Source: Candidatus Phyllobacterium onerii (GTDB lineage Bacteria > Pseudomonadota > Alphaproteobacteria > Rhizobiales > Rhizobiaceae). Taken from it: DNA of 64,000 nt. The notes under the pieces were generated by a model. It was given only the letters and a program-made list of their open reading frames with translations. It did not search any database and was not told the DNA's origin. A program made the translations under genes and the position numbers. Numbering within the stretch: the first letter of the stretch is position 1; each line of letters opens with the position of its first letter. Of the stretch, positions 35,860 to 45,908 are shown in pieces. The DNA lies in the NCBI RefSeq assembly GCF_028331445.1, contig NZ_JAQMHX010000003.1:427727-491726 (forward strand). The letters run 5' to 3'.

Positions 35860-36963
35860 ATGGGTTTCAAATGCGGCATCGTTGGTCTGCCTAATGTCGG
35901 CAAGTCGACGCTTTTCAACGCGCTGACCAAGACAGCAGCTGCCCAGGCTGCTAACTATCCGTTCTGCACGATCGAGCCCAACACGGGCGAAGTTGCAGTA
36001 CCCGATCCGCGGCTGCAGGCAATCGCCAAGATCGGTAAATCGGCAAATATCGTGCCGACTCGCATCAGCTTCGTTGACATTGCTGGCCTCGTGCGTGGTG
36101 CATCGAAGGGCGAAGGTCTCGGTAACCAGTTCTTGGCCAATATTCGCGAAGTCGACGCAATCGTCCATGTGCTGCGCTGTTTCGAGGACGACGATATCAC
36201 CCACGTTGAGGGACGGATCGACCCTGTATCCGATGCCGAGACGGTTGAGACAGAGCTGATGCTTTCGGACCTCGAAAGCCTTGAGCGTCGTATCGTTCAG
36301 TTCCGCAAGCGAGCGAGCAGCAAGGACAAGGAGGCACTGACCGTTCTGCCGGTGATGGAGCAGGCGCTGGCGCTCTTGCAGGAAGGCCAACCGGTTCGTT
36401 TTATGTTGAACGGTATTGCCTCAGAAGATTTGGTTATTCTCCAAGGACTGAATCTCCTGACATCAAAGCCGGTACTCTATGTCTGCAATGTTGGCGAAGA
36501 AGATGCAGCCACAGGCAATGAGTATACCGAATCCGTCGAAGAGATGGCGACGGGCCAAGGCGCTGAAACGGTTACTATTTCTGCCGCCATAGAAGCGGAA
36601 GTGGCGCAATTGCCGGAGGAGGAAGCGAAGGAATATCTGGACGCCATGAACCTCGATGAACCTGGCCTCGACCGTCTCATACAGGCCGGGTACAAACTCC
36701 TTCACCTCATCACCTATTTCACCGTCGGGCCGAAGGAAGCCCGTGCATGGACGGTTCACCGCGGCTCGAAAGCACCGCAGGCGGCCGGTGTCATCCATAC
36801 GGATTTCGAACGGGGCTTCATTCGTGCCCAGACGATCGCCTATAGTGATTTTGTATCCCTTGGTGGCGAGGTGCCCGCAAAGGAAGCCGGCAAGGCGCGC
36901 GATGAAGGCAAGGAATATATCGTGCAGGACGGCGACATCATGCTGTTCAGGTTCAATACGTAA
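35860..36963 (+). CDS. ychF: Redox-regulated ATPase YchF (OLA1 family)
   Basis: A 367-residue TRAFAC P-loop protein. Walker A is [15 protein letters not shown], switch II region is [20 protein letters not shown] and the NxxE-type specificity motif (YVCNVGEED) explains ATP rather than GTP use. A coiled-coil insert (about 130-190) and C-terminal TGS domain ([20 protein letters not shown]) are standard. YchF links to ribosomes and oxidative stress. It is 12 bases after pth and is probably in the same operon. Confidence 0.97.
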   Translation: MGFKCGIVGLPNVGKSTLFNALTKTAAAQAANYPFCTIEPNTGEVAVPDPRLQAIAKIGKSANIVPTRISFVDIAGLVRGASKGEGLGNQFLANIREVDAIVHVLRCFEDDDITHVEGRIDPVSDAETVETELMLSDLESLERRIVQFRKRASSKDKEALTVLPVMEQALALLQEGQPVRFMLNGIASEDLVILQGLNLLTSKPVLYVCNVGEEDAATGNEYTESVEEMATGQGAETVTISAAIEAEVAQLPEEEAKEYLDAMNLDEPGLDRLIQAGYKLLHLITYFTVGPKEARAWTVHRGSKAPQAAGVIHTDFERGFIRAQTIAYSDFVSLGGEVPAKEAGKARDEGKEYIVQDGDIMLFRFNT

Positions 36964-36977
36964 ACTTCAGGCAAAAG

Positions 36978-37445
36978 ATGAGCGAATACTCTCCCCGATA
37001 CGCCTATGAGGATTTCACGATTGGCAGCGAATGGCCACTTGGATCAAAAATCGTAACGGCAGAGGAAATTATCGAATTCGCCAGACAGTTCGACCCGCAG
37101 CCTTTTCACCTCGATGAGGCAGCAGGCAAGGCGAGCATACTTGGGGGCTTGGCTGCGTCCGGCTGGCATACCGTCTCGATGTTCATGCGCATGCTGTGCG
37201 ACGCATACCTTCTCGATTCCACGTCACAGGGCGCTCCGGGAATTGACTATGTCAAGTGGACCCAGCCGGTTCTTGCTGGCGACACACTGACTGGAAGGAC
37301 TACCATTCTCGACCGGCGCGTATCGAACTCGAAGCCCTCTTTAGGCTTCGTCAAGCTGCATCATTCGGTCTTCAACCAGGATGGTCTGATTGTTTGCGAG
37401 CTCGAACATACCGCAATGTTCTCGTTAAGGGAGCCAGCCAAATGA
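36978..37445 (+). CDS. MaoC family dehydratase (first of pair)
   Basis: A 155-residue hotdog protein of the MaoC/R-hydratase family: the start YAYEDFTIGSEWPLGS, then ARQFDPQPFHLDEAAGKASI, which contains the catalytic Asp and His pair (D-P-Q-x-F-H), and ASGWHTVSMFMRM. Such enzymes hydrate 2-enoyl-CoA. It lies 14 bases after ychF and overlaps the next gene by four bases; the pair may form a heterodimer, though each has its own catalytic motif. Confidence 0.88.
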   Translation: MSEYSPRYAYEDFTIGSEWPLGSKIVTAEEIIEFARQFDPQPFHLDEAAGKASILGGLAASGWHTVSMFMRMLCDAYLLDSTSQGAPGIDYVKWTQPVLAGDTLTGRTTILDRRVSNSKPSLGFVKLHHSVFNQDGLIVCELEHTAMFSLREPAK

Positions 37446-37912
37446 ACAGGATAGAACTGTTGACAGGCGTCGAGCGCGACCTTGGAACATACACATTTGA
37501 GGCGGACGAAATCATTGCATTCGCCACCAAATATGATCCCCAACGTTTCCACGTTGATCCGGAAGCTGCCAAGAGAAGCAATTTTGGCGCGCTCTGCGCT
37601 TCTGGTTGGCATACCACCGCCATTTGGATGCGGTTGAATGTCGACGACATCAGGAACGAGGTTAAATCTGCAATCGCGCGCGGCGAACAGCCTCCACAAT
37701 TTGGCCCCTCACCTGGCTTTGAAAACCTTAAATGGCTGAAGCCGGTCTATGCTGGCGATACGATCCGCTTCACACGAACAATCAACAATATTCGCGCCCT
37801 GAAATCGCGTCCAAGCTGGTCGATGATGCAGATGTCGTCAGCCGCCTACAACCAGGCCGGCGATAAAGTACTCGAATTCGATAGCGCGGCGCTCATAGCC
37901 CTGCCCGAATAG
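37442..37912 (+). CDS. MaoC family dehydratase (second of pair)
   Basis: A 156-residue paralogue of the preceding protein: LGTYTFEADEIIAFATKYDP, then QRFHVDPEAAKRSNFGALCASG with the catalytic His and the following Asp, and ASGWHTTAIWMRLNV. It starts inside the stop codon of the first MaoC gene (ATGA at 37442-37445), so translation is coupled. The C-terminal half, with LKWLKPVYAGDTIRFTR, is as in R-specific enoyl-CoA hydratases. Only two bases separate its stop from a 274-base inverted-repeat element. Confidence 0.88.
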   Translation: MNRIELLTGVERDLGTYTFEADEIIAFATKYDPQRFHVDPEAAKRSNFGALCASGWHTTAIWMRLNVDDIRNEVKSAIARGEQPPQFGPSPGFENLKWLKPVYAGDTIRFTRTINNIRALKSRPSWSMMQMSSAAYNQAGDKVLEFDSAALIALPE

Positions 37913-37914
37913 CT

Positions 37915-38188
37915 CTAGAGCCTTTCATACCTAAATAGAACCGTTCTGCCGGAGGGAATTCGTGGACAAGGTCAAGGGATTTGGCGAGGCCGATGCCTTT
38001 CCATCGGACGAAGCCGAAGCCCGATGGATTTGGCGCGAATTCACCCGGCTCTTCGGGTTTCCGGCTGGCGGCCAACCACTTTGTCAGGGGGCATCGGACG
38101 ATGGAAAGACATCGGCCGCGCCTTCCGCGTGGATTGTCTCGCCATCCGCGAAACAGAACTGGTTCCATTTAGGTATGAAAGGCTCTAG
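37915..38188. repeat. 274-bp intergenic inverted-repeat element (MITE-like)
   Basis: The terminal arms 37915-37948 and 38154-38188 are inverted copies: both begin CTAGAGCCTTTCATACC and agree at 33 of 35 aligned positions, with one substitution and one gap. Pairing resumes further in: GGCCGATGCCTTTCCATCG on the left matches an inverted copy near 38098-38118 on the right, so most of the element can fold as one long hairpin. The right end supplies the TAG stop of apt. It contains no credible gene. A 45-base inner part recurs at 63849-63893. It sits between convergent genes and could also act as a bidirectional terminator. Confidence 0.8.
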
Positions 38189-38730
38189 TGCCCTTCGAAG
38201 GCGATCAACGTCCGGACGTTGACGCCAAGCGCTTCGAGCTTCTTGCGCCCGCCCAGATCCGGCAAGTCGATAATGAAACAGGCGCTGACAATATCAGCGC
38301 CCATTTGCTGCAATAGCTTCACAGCGGCTTCGGCAGTACCGCCGGTGGCAATCAGATCATCGACAAGTATGACCTTATCACCCGGCACGATCGCGTCGCG
38401 ATGCATCTCCATCTCGTCGACACCATATTCGAGGCTATAGGCGATACGTACCGTGTCGTGCGGCAACTTACCCTTTTTACGAATAGGCACGAAACCGGAA
38501 GAAAGCTGGTGTGCCATGGCGCCGCCGATAATGAAGCCCCGCGCCTCGATGCCAGCCACCTCGTCAACCTTGCCGCCCGCGTAGGGATGGACGAGTTCGT
38601 CCACAGCGCGTCGGAAGGCCCGCGCATTGCCAAGCAATGTGGTGATATCGCGGAACATCACCCCTGGCTTCGGATAGTCAGGAATGTTGCGGATGGCCTC
38701 GACCAGCGTCTGCTTCAGTGTTGAGTCCAT
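38185..38730 (-). CDS. apt: Adenine phosphoribosyltransferase
   Basis: A 181-residue purine-salvage enzyme making AMP from adenine and PRPP. Standard motifs are [33 protein letters not shown] and the PRPP site [20 protein letters not shown] 38730 follows AGGAGG (minus strand), so the frame beyond it to 38781 is not used. The stop codon falls inside the end of the 274-base inverted-repeat element, so the element's insertion may have set the C-terminus ([13 protein letters not shown] looks normal). Confidence 0.96.
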   Translation of the reverse strand: MDSTLKQTLVEAIRNIPDYPKPGVMFRDITTLLGNARAFRRAVDELVHPYAGGKVDEVAGIEARGFIIGGAMAHQLSSGFVPIRKKGKLPHDTVRIAYSLEYGVDEMEMHRDAIVPGDKVILVDDLIATGGTAEAAVKLLQQMGADIVSACFIIDLPDLGGRKKLEALGVNVRTLIAFEGH

Positions 38731-38789
38731 CGTGTATTCCTCCTGCTGTCCGCAGCGTGCAGACAATCTAGCGCCCTGCACTCAAAAGA

Positions 38790-38810
38790 AAAGGGCGCAG
38801 CGCGCCCTTT
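38790..38810 (-). terminator. Rho-independent terminator of the petABC operon
   Basis: On the minus strand AAAGGGCGC (38802-38810) and GCGCCCTTT (38790-38798) form a nine-pair stem with a three-base loop, followed by TCTTTTG. It is placed 23 bases after the petC stop and before apt. Confidence 0.8.
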
Positions 38811-38832
38811 CAGAATCCGTTATCTTCACTGC

Positions 38833-39696
38833 TCAATGTTCGACGTCGGCCCAAATCCTGCGTTTCGCCACATAGACCAGACCGGCGAAGAGAACGAGGA
38901 AGACCATGACGCGGAAACCGGTCTTCTTACGCTCTTCAAGATGCGGTTCTGCAGCCCACATCAAGAACGCAGAAATATCCTGCGAGTACTGAGACAGAGT
39001 CTGCGGCGAACCATCATCGTAGGTCACCTGGCCATCCTGCAGCGGCGGCGCCATTGCAAGCGACTTTGCGGAAATGAAGTATGGGTTGTAGTGCGTGCCT
39101 TCTGGGATTTGCATACCCTCCGGCGGCGTTTCGCCAAACCCGGTCAGCAGCGCATGGATATAGTCTGGGCCACCTTCTTGATACTGAGTGGCGATATCGA
39201 ATACGAAGCGCGGAAATCCGCGTTCCACCGCACGCGCCTTGGCAATCAGCGAGAAATCGGGTGGTGCAGCACCATTATTGGCAGCAGCGGCTGCCTGAGC
39301 ATTAGGAAAAGGCGACGGGAAGTAATCGGAGGGCAATGCCTTGCGGGTGAACATCTCACCTTCAGCATTGGGGCCATCCTGCACTTCATATTCTGCGGCA
39401 AACGCCTTTACCTGCGCTTCCGTATAACCCAGTTCTTCCAGCGAGCGGAATGCAACCAGATGCATGGAATGGCAGGCTGAGCACACTTCCTTGTAGATTT
39501 TCAGACCGCGCTGCAACTGCTGCTTGTCATAGTGACCGAACGGACCGGCGAAGGACCAGTTTACCTCGGCTGGCTCCTTGATCGGGAAGTGCGTTGGCTC
39601 AGCAGGATTGTGGGCTTCTTCGGCGGCATTGGCGGTACCGAATGCGAGCATGGTACCAATGCCGGCAGCTGCGAGACCGAGGAGGATTTTTTTCAT
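38833..39696 (-). CDS. petC: Cytochrome c1 subunit of the bc1 complex
   Basis: A 287-residue protein. It begins with a cleavable signal peptide (MKKILLGLAAAG to about TANA); the heme c site is VCSACHSMH, the sixth-ligand Met region lies near ISAKSLAMAPPL and a C-terminal anchor helix is VMVFLVLFAGLVYV. As part of ubiquinol:cytochrome c reductase it passes electrons from the Rieske protein to cytochrome c at the periplasmic side. It is last in petABC, 20 bases after petB, and a terminator follows. Confidence 0.96.
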   Translation of the reverse strand: MKKILLGLAAAGIGTMLAFGTANAAEEAHNPAEPTHFPIKEPAEVNWSFAGPFGHYDKQQLQRGLKIYKEVCSACHSMHLVAFRSLEELGYTEAQVKAFAAEYEVQDGPNAEGEMFTRKALPSDYFPSPFPNAQAAAAANNGAAPPDFSLIAKARAVERGFPRFVFDIATQYQEGGPDYIHALLTGFGETPPEGMQIPEGTHYNPYFISAKSLAMAPPLQDGQVTYDDGSPQTLSQYSQDISAFLMWAAEPHLEERKKTGFRVMVFLVLFAGLVYVAKRRIWADVEH

Positions 39697-39716
39697 GTTT
39701 GAGCCCTTCACGATTC

Positions 39717-41015
39717 TCAAGCCCTGGTTTCCGGAGCGGCAGCGACACCAGCCAGCTGGCCGCCACTCTTGGTTTTCGCAAGCACAGCTTCGGTGATCGA
39801 ATTTGGCAACCGGCGCGGCGTCTCGATCAGACCAAGCAAGGGCATGATAACGATGAAGAAGCCGAAGTAATAAGCCGTTCCGAACTGCGAAAACAGCGTG
39901 TACAAGCCTTCAGCCGGGCGCGATCCAAGCCAGCCAAGCATGATTGCGTTGGCAATAAAGAGCCAAAAGAAGAGCTTGTACCAAGGACGGTAGACAGCCG
40001 AACGGACCTTCGATGTGTCGAGCCAGGGTACAATGAACAGGATGGCGATCGAGCCGAACATTGTAAGAACGCCGCCGAGCTTGGAATTGATCGGTCCAAT
40101 GTTGAAGGTGATGGCCCGCAGCATTGCGTAGAATGGCAGGAAGTACCATTCCGGAACAATATGGGCCGGCGTCTTCAACGAGTCCGCCTGAATGTAATTG
40201 TCCGGGTGGCCCATAAAATTCGGCAGATAGAAGACGAAATACGCGAAGAGGATAAGGAACAACACCAATCCGAATGCATCCTTGACCGTCGCATAGGGGG
40301 TGAAGGCAACTGTATCTGTCTTTGATTTGACTTCGATGCCGGTCGGATTCGTTTGTCCGGAAACATGCAATGCCCAAACGTGCAGCACAACGACGCCTGC
40401 AATCATGAACGGCAATAGATAGTGCAATGAGTAGAAACGATTGAGCGTGGGATTGTCGACGGCAAAACCACCGAGCAGCAGCTGCTGGATCGGGTCGCCA
40501 ATGATGGGGAATGCCGTGAAGAAGCCCGTAATAACGGTAGCACCCCAGAAGGACATCTGTCCCCATGGCAACACGTATCCCATGAAGGCGGTCGCCATCA
40601 TCAAGAGAAGAATGATTACTCCGAGAATCCACAGAAGCTCGCGCGGCGCTTTGTAGGAGCCATAGTAAAGCCCGCGGAATATATGCACGTAGACGGCGAG
40701 GAAGAACATCGATGCGCCGTTCGAGTGCAGATAGCGCAGGAGCCAGCCGGAATTGACGTCGCGCATGATCTTTTCAACGGAGTTGAAGGCGAGGCCTGTG
40801 TCGGCAGCGTAGTGCATTGCCAGAACAACACCGGTCAAGATTTGCGAAACCAGCATGATCGCCAATATGCCGCCAAATGCATAGGCGTAGTTCAGATTGC
40901 GTGGCACCGGATAGGCGACGAAAGAATCATAGACCAAACGCGGCAACGGTAGTCGCGCGTCGATCCATTTTTCGATGCCTGTGCTCGGCGTATAGGATGA
41001 ATGTCCACCGCTCAT
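39717..41015 (-). CDS. petB: Cytochrome b subunit of the bc1 complex
   Basis: A 432-residue integral membrane protein with eight or nine helices. Heme ligand histidines are in [33 protein letters not shown] and VVLHVWALH; the Qo-site signature [13 protein letters not shown] is intact. It carries the two b hemes and both quinone sites of ubiquinol:cytochrome c oxidoreductase. It is the middle gene of the operon, 21 bases after petA. The C-terminal tail ([15 protein letters not shown]) is a short alphaproteobacterial extension. Confidence 0.97.
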   Translation of the reverse strand: MSGGHSSYTPSTGIEKWIDARLPLPRLVYDSFVAYPVPRNLNYAYAFGGILAIMLVSQILTGVVLAMHYAADTGLAFNSVEKIMRDVNSGWLLRYLHSNGASMFFLAVYVHIFRGLYYGSYKAPRELLWILGVIILLLMMATAFMGYVLPWGQMSFWGATVITGFFTAFPIIGDPIQQLLLGGFAVDNPTLNRFYSLHYLLPFMIAGVVVLHVWALHVSGQTNPTGIEVKSKTDTVAFTPYATVKDAFGLVLFLILFAYFVFYLPNFMGHPDNYIQADSLKTPAHIVPEWYFLPFYAMLRAITFNIGPINSKLGGVLTMFGSIAILFIVPWLDTSKVRSAVYRPWYKLFFWLFIANAIMLGWLGSRPAEGLYTLFSQFGTAYYFGFFIVIMPLLGLIETPRRLPNSITEAVLAKTKSGGQLAGVAAAPETRA

Positions 41016-41036
41016 GTCGTATCTCCCCGTGGAACC

Positions 41037-41600
41037 TTAGCCGATCTTGATGACGGTGTCGGAAGTGAAAGTAAGTGGCGGGATAGGTAGATTTTCCGGC
41101 GCTGGACCTGAACGAATGCGTCCGGCAGTGTCGTATTGCGAACCATGACAAGGGCAGAACCAGCCACCGAATTCGCCTTGCTGGCCAAGCGGAATGCAGC
41201 CGAGGTGGGTGCAAACGCCGATCATCACCAGCCAGTTTTCCTTGTCCTTGGCTGCTGCACGATCCGCATCAGTCGCTTGGGCGTCGCTCGGCAAATTGGC
41301 ATTGCGCGCAATCGGATCCTTGAGCTGACCCATTTGAACGTTCTTGGCGTCTTCGATTTCTTTCGGCGTCCGGTTGCGAATGAAAACCGGTTTGCCGCGC
41401 CATTTGACCGTCAGAGACATGCCTGGCTGAACAGCCGAAACATCAACTTCAATGGACGAGACTGCCAGCGTAGACGCGTCCGGTCTCATCTGATCAATAA
41501 AGGGCCAAGCAAAGGCGCCCGCACCGACCACACCGGCCATACCTGTCGCAATATAGAGGAAGTCACGCCGTGTCGGCTCGGTCGTATCGTGTGCGCTCAC
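41037..41600 (-). CDS. petA: Rieske iron-sulfur subunit of the bc1 complex
   Basis: A 187-residue protein: an N-terminal Tat-like signal/anchor with [20 protein letters not shown], then a periplasmic Rieske domain. The 2Fe-2S ligands are in CTHLGC and CPCHGSQYD, two Cys and two His, with the disulfide Cys also present. It accepts an electron from ubiquinol at the Qo site. First gene of petABC; the promoter should lie within the 289-base gap to its right. An insert with [17 protein letters not shown] matches other alphaproteobacterial Rieske proteins. Confidence 0.97.
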   Translation of the reverse strand: MSAHDTTEPTRRDFLYIATGMAGVVGAGAFAWPFIDQMRPDASTLAVSSIEVDVSAVQPGMSLTVKWRGKPVFIRNRTPKEIEDAKNVQMGQLKDPIARNANLPSDAQATDADRAAAKDKENWLVMIGVCTHLGCIPLGQQGEFGGWFCPCHGSQYDTAGRIRSGPAPENLPIPPLTFTSDTVIKIG

Positions 41601-41829
41601 GGGGCCTGTTCCTTTCCGAATAACAACGCAGCGGGAGAGTCCACATTGTCAGCACAATAGAAGACTGGCCCAAGAGCTGAGCCACGAGGAATCCCCAACA
41701 TATGGCGTGGTTTCTAAGCATGTCGCTTGAGCTTGTCCAGTGAGACAGCGTCACAAGGGCAGGATGTCGCAGGGATAGACCTCGATCCTGTTCATACCCT
41801 GCAAAAACTCCCGATTGCCTCATTCAAGT

Positions 41830-41848
41830 CCGGCATAAATGCTGCCGG
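41830..41848 (-). terminator. Small hairpin after the ABC transporter gene
   Basis: CCGGCA (41830-41835) and TGCCGG (41843-41848) pair around seven bases, about 40 bases past the ABC gene stop on the minus strand. There is no T-run. The rest of 41601-41889 holds the petA upstream region, with no gene seen. Confidence 0.3.
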
Positions 41849-41889
41849 CTACGATGACATCGCCTTGGGCCGATTTAACTTCGACGGTA

Positions 41890-43737
41890 TTATTCCGCAG
41901 CTTCCTGATCGTCGAGACCAAGGAAACCGCCAGACTGACGTGCCCACAATCCGGCATAGATGCCGTTGGCCGCAATCAGCTGTTCATGACTGCCGCTTTC
42001 GACAATTTGTCCCTTGTCCAAGACGATAAGCCGGTCGAGCGCCGCAATGGTCGACAGCCGGTGCGCGATGGCAATAACCGTCTTCCCTTGCATCAGCCGA
42101 TAGAGGTTGTCCTGTATCGCCGCTTCCACTTCTGAATCGAGCGCCGAAGTCGCTTCGTCCATGATGAGAATAGGAGCATCTTTGAGCATTACACGTGCAA
42201 TGGCGATACGCTGGCGCTGCCCGCCGGAAAGCTTGACCCCGCGCTCGCCGACATGGGCGTCGAAACCGCGCCGGCCTTTGGGGTCCGATAGGTCTTCGAT
42301 GAAGCTGTCGGCCTGGGCATTTCTCACGGCCTGCAGCATCATCTCTTCCGACGCATCGGGACGACCGTAAAGCACGTTGTCCCGAACCGAGCGGTGCAAA
42401 AGTGATGTATCCTGCGTCACCATGCCGATTTGTGCACGGAGAGAGTCTTGTGAGACCTTGGATATATCTTGACCATCGATAAGTATCCGGCCGTTCTCGA
42501 GATCGTAAAATCGCAACAGCAAATTGACGAGTGTTGATTTGCCGGCTCCGGATCGCCCAACAAGGCCGATCTTTTCGCCTGGACGTATATCGAGAGACAG
42601 ACGATCTATAATGCCTGCGCCTTTTCCGTAGTGGAAGCCGATCGAATCGAAGTCGATCGCCCCTGCAGTGACTTCGAGCTCCGGCGCGTTGGGGACATCG
42701 GGTACAAGTCGCGGCAAGGAAATGGACGTGATGCCGTCTTCGACGGTACCGATATTTTCGAATAGCGCTGACATTTCCCACATGATCCACTGCGACATGC
42801 CGTTAAGGCGGAGCACAAGGCCAATGCCCACCGCTACAGCACCTACGGAGATCGCCGATCCGAGCCACAGCCAGATGGCAATTGCGCCTACCGAGAAAAG
42901 CAGCAGGCAATTCATTGCATAGAGCGAGAAGTGAAAACTGGTTACCAGCCGCATCTGCCCGTGGACAGTGTTTAAAAAGTTTTCCAATCCTTCACGCGCA
43001 TAGCTCTCCTCGCGTTTCGAATGCGAGAAGAGCTTTACCGTGGCGATATTTGTATAGCTGTCGACGATCCGTCCGGTCATCGTCGAACGCGCATCAGCCT
43101 GTCGCTCGGAAATGACGCGGATTTTCGGAATAAAATAGCGAAGCAGTCCGACATAAACAACGAGCCAGACAAGGAAAGGCAGCATGAGCCGTAAATCCGC
43201 TGCTGCCGCGATGATCAATGTTCCGGTGAAATAGACGATGACGTAGTTTAGCACGTCAAGAAGCTTCATAACCGTTTCGCGCACGGCAAGCGAGGTCTGC
43301 ATAAGCTTGGTGGAAACCCGCCCGGCAAACTCGTCCTGGAAGAAGGTCATCGATTGGCGAATGAGATAGCGATGCACCATCCAGCGGATGCGCATGGGAT
43401 AGTTGCCAAGCAAGGTCTGATGGATGATGAGCGAATCCACGAGTACGATGCCTGGCATGACGATCAATACGACACCGGCAATCAGCGCCAGTTTCCACCC
43501 TTCATCGGAAAGGAAGGTTTCGCGCGAATGATTGGACAGCCAGTCGACGATATTGCCCATGAAGGCGAACATGGACACTTCGAGCACAGCGATCAGCGCC
43601 GTGCAAACAGCCATAACGGCAATCCATGGCCAAGCGCCTTGGGTATAATGCAGGCAAAACGCGACGAGCGGTTTCGGCGGCTCAGCGGGTTCAGCCGTCG
43701 GAAATGGTTCGAGCCTCTCTTCAAACCAGCGAAACAT
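41890..43737 (-). CDS. ABC exporter, fused permease and ATP-binding half-transporter
   Basis: A 615-residue protein: about six transmembrane helices (residues ~25-320) followed by the nucleotide-binding domain (about 365-600). Walker A is VGRSGAGKSTLVNLL, the signature is VKLSGGQRQRIAIA, Walker B is PILIMDEATSALDSE and the switch His is AIAHRLSTIAALD. It probably acts as a homodimer exporting lipids or drugs across the inner membrane; no substrate can be assigned. It is divergent from trmL, with starts 51 bases apart. Confidence 0.92.
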   Translation of the reverse strand: MFRWFEERLEPFPTAEPAEPPKPLVAFCLHYTQGAWPWIAVMAVCTALIAVLEVSMFAFMGNIVDWLSNHSRETFLSDEGWKLALIAGVVLIVMPGIVLVDSLIIHQTLLGNYPMRIRWMVHRYLIRQSMTFFQDEFAGRVSTKLMQTSLAVRETVMKLLDVLNYVIVYFTGTLIIAAAADLRLMLPFLVWLVVYVGLLRYFIPKIRVISERQADARSTMTGRIVDSYTNIATVKLFSHSKREESYAREGLENFLNTVHGQMRLVTSFHFSLYAMNCLLLFSVGAIAIWLWLGSAISVGAVAVGIGLVLRLNGMSQWIMWEMSALFENIGTVEDGITSISLPRLVPDVPNAPELEVTAGAIDFDSIGFHYGKGAGIIDRLSLDIRPGEKIGLVGRSGAGKSTLVNLLLRFYDLENGRILIDGQDISKVSQDSLRAQIGMVTQDTSLLHRSVRDNVLYGRPDASEEMMLQAVRNAQADSFIEDLSDPKGRRGFDAHVGERGVKLSGGQRQRIAIARVMLKDAPILIMDEATSALDSEVEAAIQDNLYRLMQGKTVIAIAHRLSTIAALDRLIVLDKGQIVESGSHEQLIAANGIYAGLWARQSGGFLGLDDQEAAE

Positions 43738-43787
43738 TGTTAAACCTCATTCATCGTCACTCCACGCCGACTCATGGAGGCATCTCG

Positions 43788-44264
43788 TTGAGCGAACCAT
43801 ATACCGACTTACGCATTGCACTCTACCAGCCAGATATACCTGGCAATGCTGGGACCATTCTGCGTATGGCAGCGTGTTTTGGCGTCGCCGTTGATATCAT
43901 CGAGCCGGCCGGATTCGATATTTCCGATCGCGCGCTGAAACGGGCCGGAATGGATTACCTCGAACAAGCCGCCCTGACGCGTCATCCCAATTGGGCACAA
44001 TTTCAGGAATGGCGGCTTCGTGAAAAACGCCGGGTTCTGCTTTTCTCCACCAAGGCGGCCGAGCCTTATACTCGCTTCAACTTCAAACCCGGCGATATTC
44101 TGATGTTCGGCCGCGAATCTGCCGGTGTTCCCGATGAGGTTCATCAGGCGGCCGACGCCAGACTCATCATTCCAATGGTGTCTGGCGCCCGCTCGCTCAA
44201 TCTGGCGCTCTCCGCAGCTATAGCAACCGCCGAAGCGCAACGACAGTTTTCATTGCTCCGCTGA
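43788..44264 (+). CDS. trmL: tRNA (cytidine(34)-2'-O)-methyltransferase TrmL
   Basis: A 158-residue SPOUT-fold methyltransferase modifying the wobble ribose of tRNA-Leu isoacceptors. The trefoil-knot motifs are visible: PDIPGNAGTILRMAACFG, ILMFGRESAGVPDEV and IPMVSGARSLNLALSAAIA. TTG 43788 is chosen since GGAGG lies eight bases upstream and the start SEPYTDLRIALYQPDI is standard; the open frame begins farther left inside the divergent ABC gene. The same window has leuA under Leu-codon attenuation, an indirect connection only. Confidence 0.92.
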   Translation: MSEPYTDLRIALYQPDIPGNAGTILRMAACFGVAVDIIEPAGFDISDRALKRAGMDYLEQAALTRHPNWAQFQEWRLREKRRVLLFSTKAAEPYTRFNFKPGDILMFGRESAGVPDEVHQAADARLIIPMVSGARSLNLALSAAIATAEAQRQFSLLR

Positions 44265-44265
44265 C

Positions 44266-44294
44266 TATCCGCCGGCCAAATTGGCCGACGGATA
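44266..44294. terminator. Bidirectional hairpin between trmL and the binding-protein gene
   Basis: TATCCGCCGGCC (44266-44277) and GGCCGACGGATA (44283-44294) pair with one mismatch around a five-base loop, two bases after the trmL stop and 19 before the convergent gene's stop. No long T-run is present. Confidence 0.6.
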
Positions 44295-44312
44295 AGCTGT
44301 TAACCGCCGTTG

Positions 44313-45416
44313 TCAGTCGATCTGGGTGGCCTTGCCGCCTTCCCACTTGTAGAAGACGAATGCAGGCGTGTTCAGATCTCCGGTGCTGGAATAGCTGAGA
44401 TCGCCTGCCACCGTCGGAAACGCGTCACCCGATTTGATCTTTGCCGCAACCTCGGATGGTTCAGCAGAGCCAGCCTTTTCAATACCCCCGGCGATCACTT
44501 GCAACGCGGCGTAAGCGTTGAGCGTGAACGCTTCAGCCGGAATGTTTTTGGCCTGAAGTGCTTCCACAACCTTTGCCGCGGCAGGATTCTTGGTCGGATC
44601 GGCGCTGTTGGTGAACAGTGTACCCGCTGCGGCATCGCCGCCAATTGCCCAATATTCGGTGTTCGACAAGCCGTCAGGACCGATGATCTGAGCCTTGATT
44701 CCCTGATCGTTCAACTGGCGGGCGATAAGACCACCCTCGGCATGATAACCGCCGAAGTAGATCACGTCGGCTTTTTCAGACTTGATGCGTGTGATGAGCG
44801 CGCTGTAGTCCTTTTCGCCGGCATTGATACCTTCGAAGACGACTTCGGTAACACCGCCCTTGTTAAGTACGGCCTTCAGACCGTTGGCGATACCAGTACC
44901 ATACGGCGTTTTGTCGTAGACGATAGCGATCCGCTTGTCCTTGAACTTGTCGAGCATGTACTTGCCGGCAACATCAGCCTGCTGGTCATCACGGCCGCAG
45001 GTGCGAAACACAGTTTCGAGACCACGTGTAGTGAGATCGGGAGTGGTGGCCGTAGGCGTGACCATGACGATACCGTTTTCGGCCAGAACATCCGATACAG
45101 GCATGGCTACGCCGGACGTCACAGGACCCACGACGAACTTGATGCCCTCACCAACGACCTGGTTGGCAACTGATACACCCTGTTTGGGTTCGCCGGCATC
45201 GTCGAAGATCTTCGTCACAATCTTTTCGCCCTTGATGCCGCCTGCCGCGTTGATGGCTTCGGCAGCGCTTTCGACGCCATTCTTTACCTGCAAACCATAA
45301 GCCGCGACGGGCCCGGTCACAGGTGCGATAATTCCGACGACGATGTCGGCTTTGGCAAACGACGTCATCGCCATGACAGCGGCCAACGCCACGCCAGAGA
45401 TCAACGATAAGCGCAT
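44313..45416 (-). CDS. Branched-chain amino acid ABC transporter substrate-binding protein (LivJ/LivK-like)
   Basis: A 367-residue periplasmic binding protein. A signal peptide (residues 1-22, ending FAKA) precedes a type I periplasmic-binding fold: [57 protein letters not shown] and the hinge [13 protein letters not shown]. Leu/Ile/Val or related amino acids are the expected ligands. No permease or ATPase gene is adjacent, so it must use components encoded elsewhere. Its promoter lies in the AT-rich 45417-45635 gap. Confidence 0.92.
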   Translation of the reverse strand: MRLSLISGVALAAVMAMTSFAKADIVVGIIAPVTGPVAAYGLQVKNGVESAAEAINAAGGIKGEKIVTKIFDDAGEPKQGVSVANQVVGEGIKFVVGPVTSGVAMPVSDVLAENGIVMVTPTATTPDLTTRGLETVFRTCGRDDQQADVAGKYMLDKFKDKRIAIVYDKTPYGTGIANGLKAVLNKGGVTEVVFEGINAGEKDYSALITRIKSEKADVIYFGGYHAEGGLIARQLNDQGIKAQIIGPDGLSNTEYWAIGGDAAAGTLFTNSADPTKNPAAAKVVEALQAKNIPAEAFTLNAYAALQVIAGGIEKAGSAEPSEVAAKIKSGDAFPTVAGDLSYSSTGDLNTPAFVFYKWEGGKATQID

Positions 45417-45635
45417 TATTTCCTCCTTGGATTTTCTTATGCGTCCGGAAGAGCTCCGGTGCTGGCAAAGTTCTACTGTCTTTGGAAATGGCTGTCAGCT
45501 GCGATCGCTCGAAATTCTGCACAAATGGAAGAAAATTTGGAGAATTTTCAAAAACTGAGGCCGTTTTGAGCTAAAACAATCAAATATTTGAAAAAGAACA
45601 TCAATTTTATTGTTGAATCAAAGATTTTCCTGTTT

Positions 45636-45908
45636 TCAATCCGCGTTCGGCAAGCGGCGCATCGTGAATTCGATGATATCGCCGGGACGCTCATACCAGC
45701 TTTCAATTTCGGTCCAATAAGCTGCTTTCGGATATTGCTCGAACCATTCGCGTGCCTTTTCGCGCGCCGCCAGACGCGGCAGTTTAAAACTCTCGCGAAC
45801 AAATGCACCGCGTTGCTGGTTGGGAGCTTCGCGGCTTTCCTTCAGTCTCTTTCGCAAACCATCAAGCGGCGGTTTTGGATATTGCGATCGGGGCGCTTTG
45901 GAGACCAT
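45636..45908 (-). CDS. Conserved hypothetical protein, 90 residues
   Basis: A basic 90-residue protein with no recognised domain. It begins SKAPRSQYPKPPLDGLRKRL and has a Trp/Tyr-rich centre (REWFEQYPKAAYWTEIESWY) ending in a probable strand GDIIEFTMRRLPNAD. The aromatic pattern and lack of low complexity suggest a real folded protein. It is divergent from hemF across about 150 bases. Nothing around it indicates a function. Confidence 0.6.
   Translation of the reverse strand: MVSKAPRSQYPKPPLDGLRKRLKESREAPNQQRGAFVRESFKLPRLAAREKAREWFEQYPKAAYWTEIESWYERPGDIIEFTMRRLPNAD

Noticed and set aside
37962..38222. 86-residue frame inside the 274-bp repeat
   Set aside because: It runs through both halves of an inverted repeat and into antisense apt, has no ribosome site, and pairs with an opposite-strand frame, as expected of palindromic DNA.
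39594..40325. 243-residue plus-strand frame overlapping petB and petC
   Set aside because: Antisense to the bc1 operon; composition is highly charged with no domain; petB and petC motifs are unambiguous.
44310..45173. 287-residue frame on the plus strand across the amino-acid binding protein gene
   Set aside because: Antisense shadow; the minus-strand product has signal peptide and conserved fold motifs, and the plus-strand one has none.
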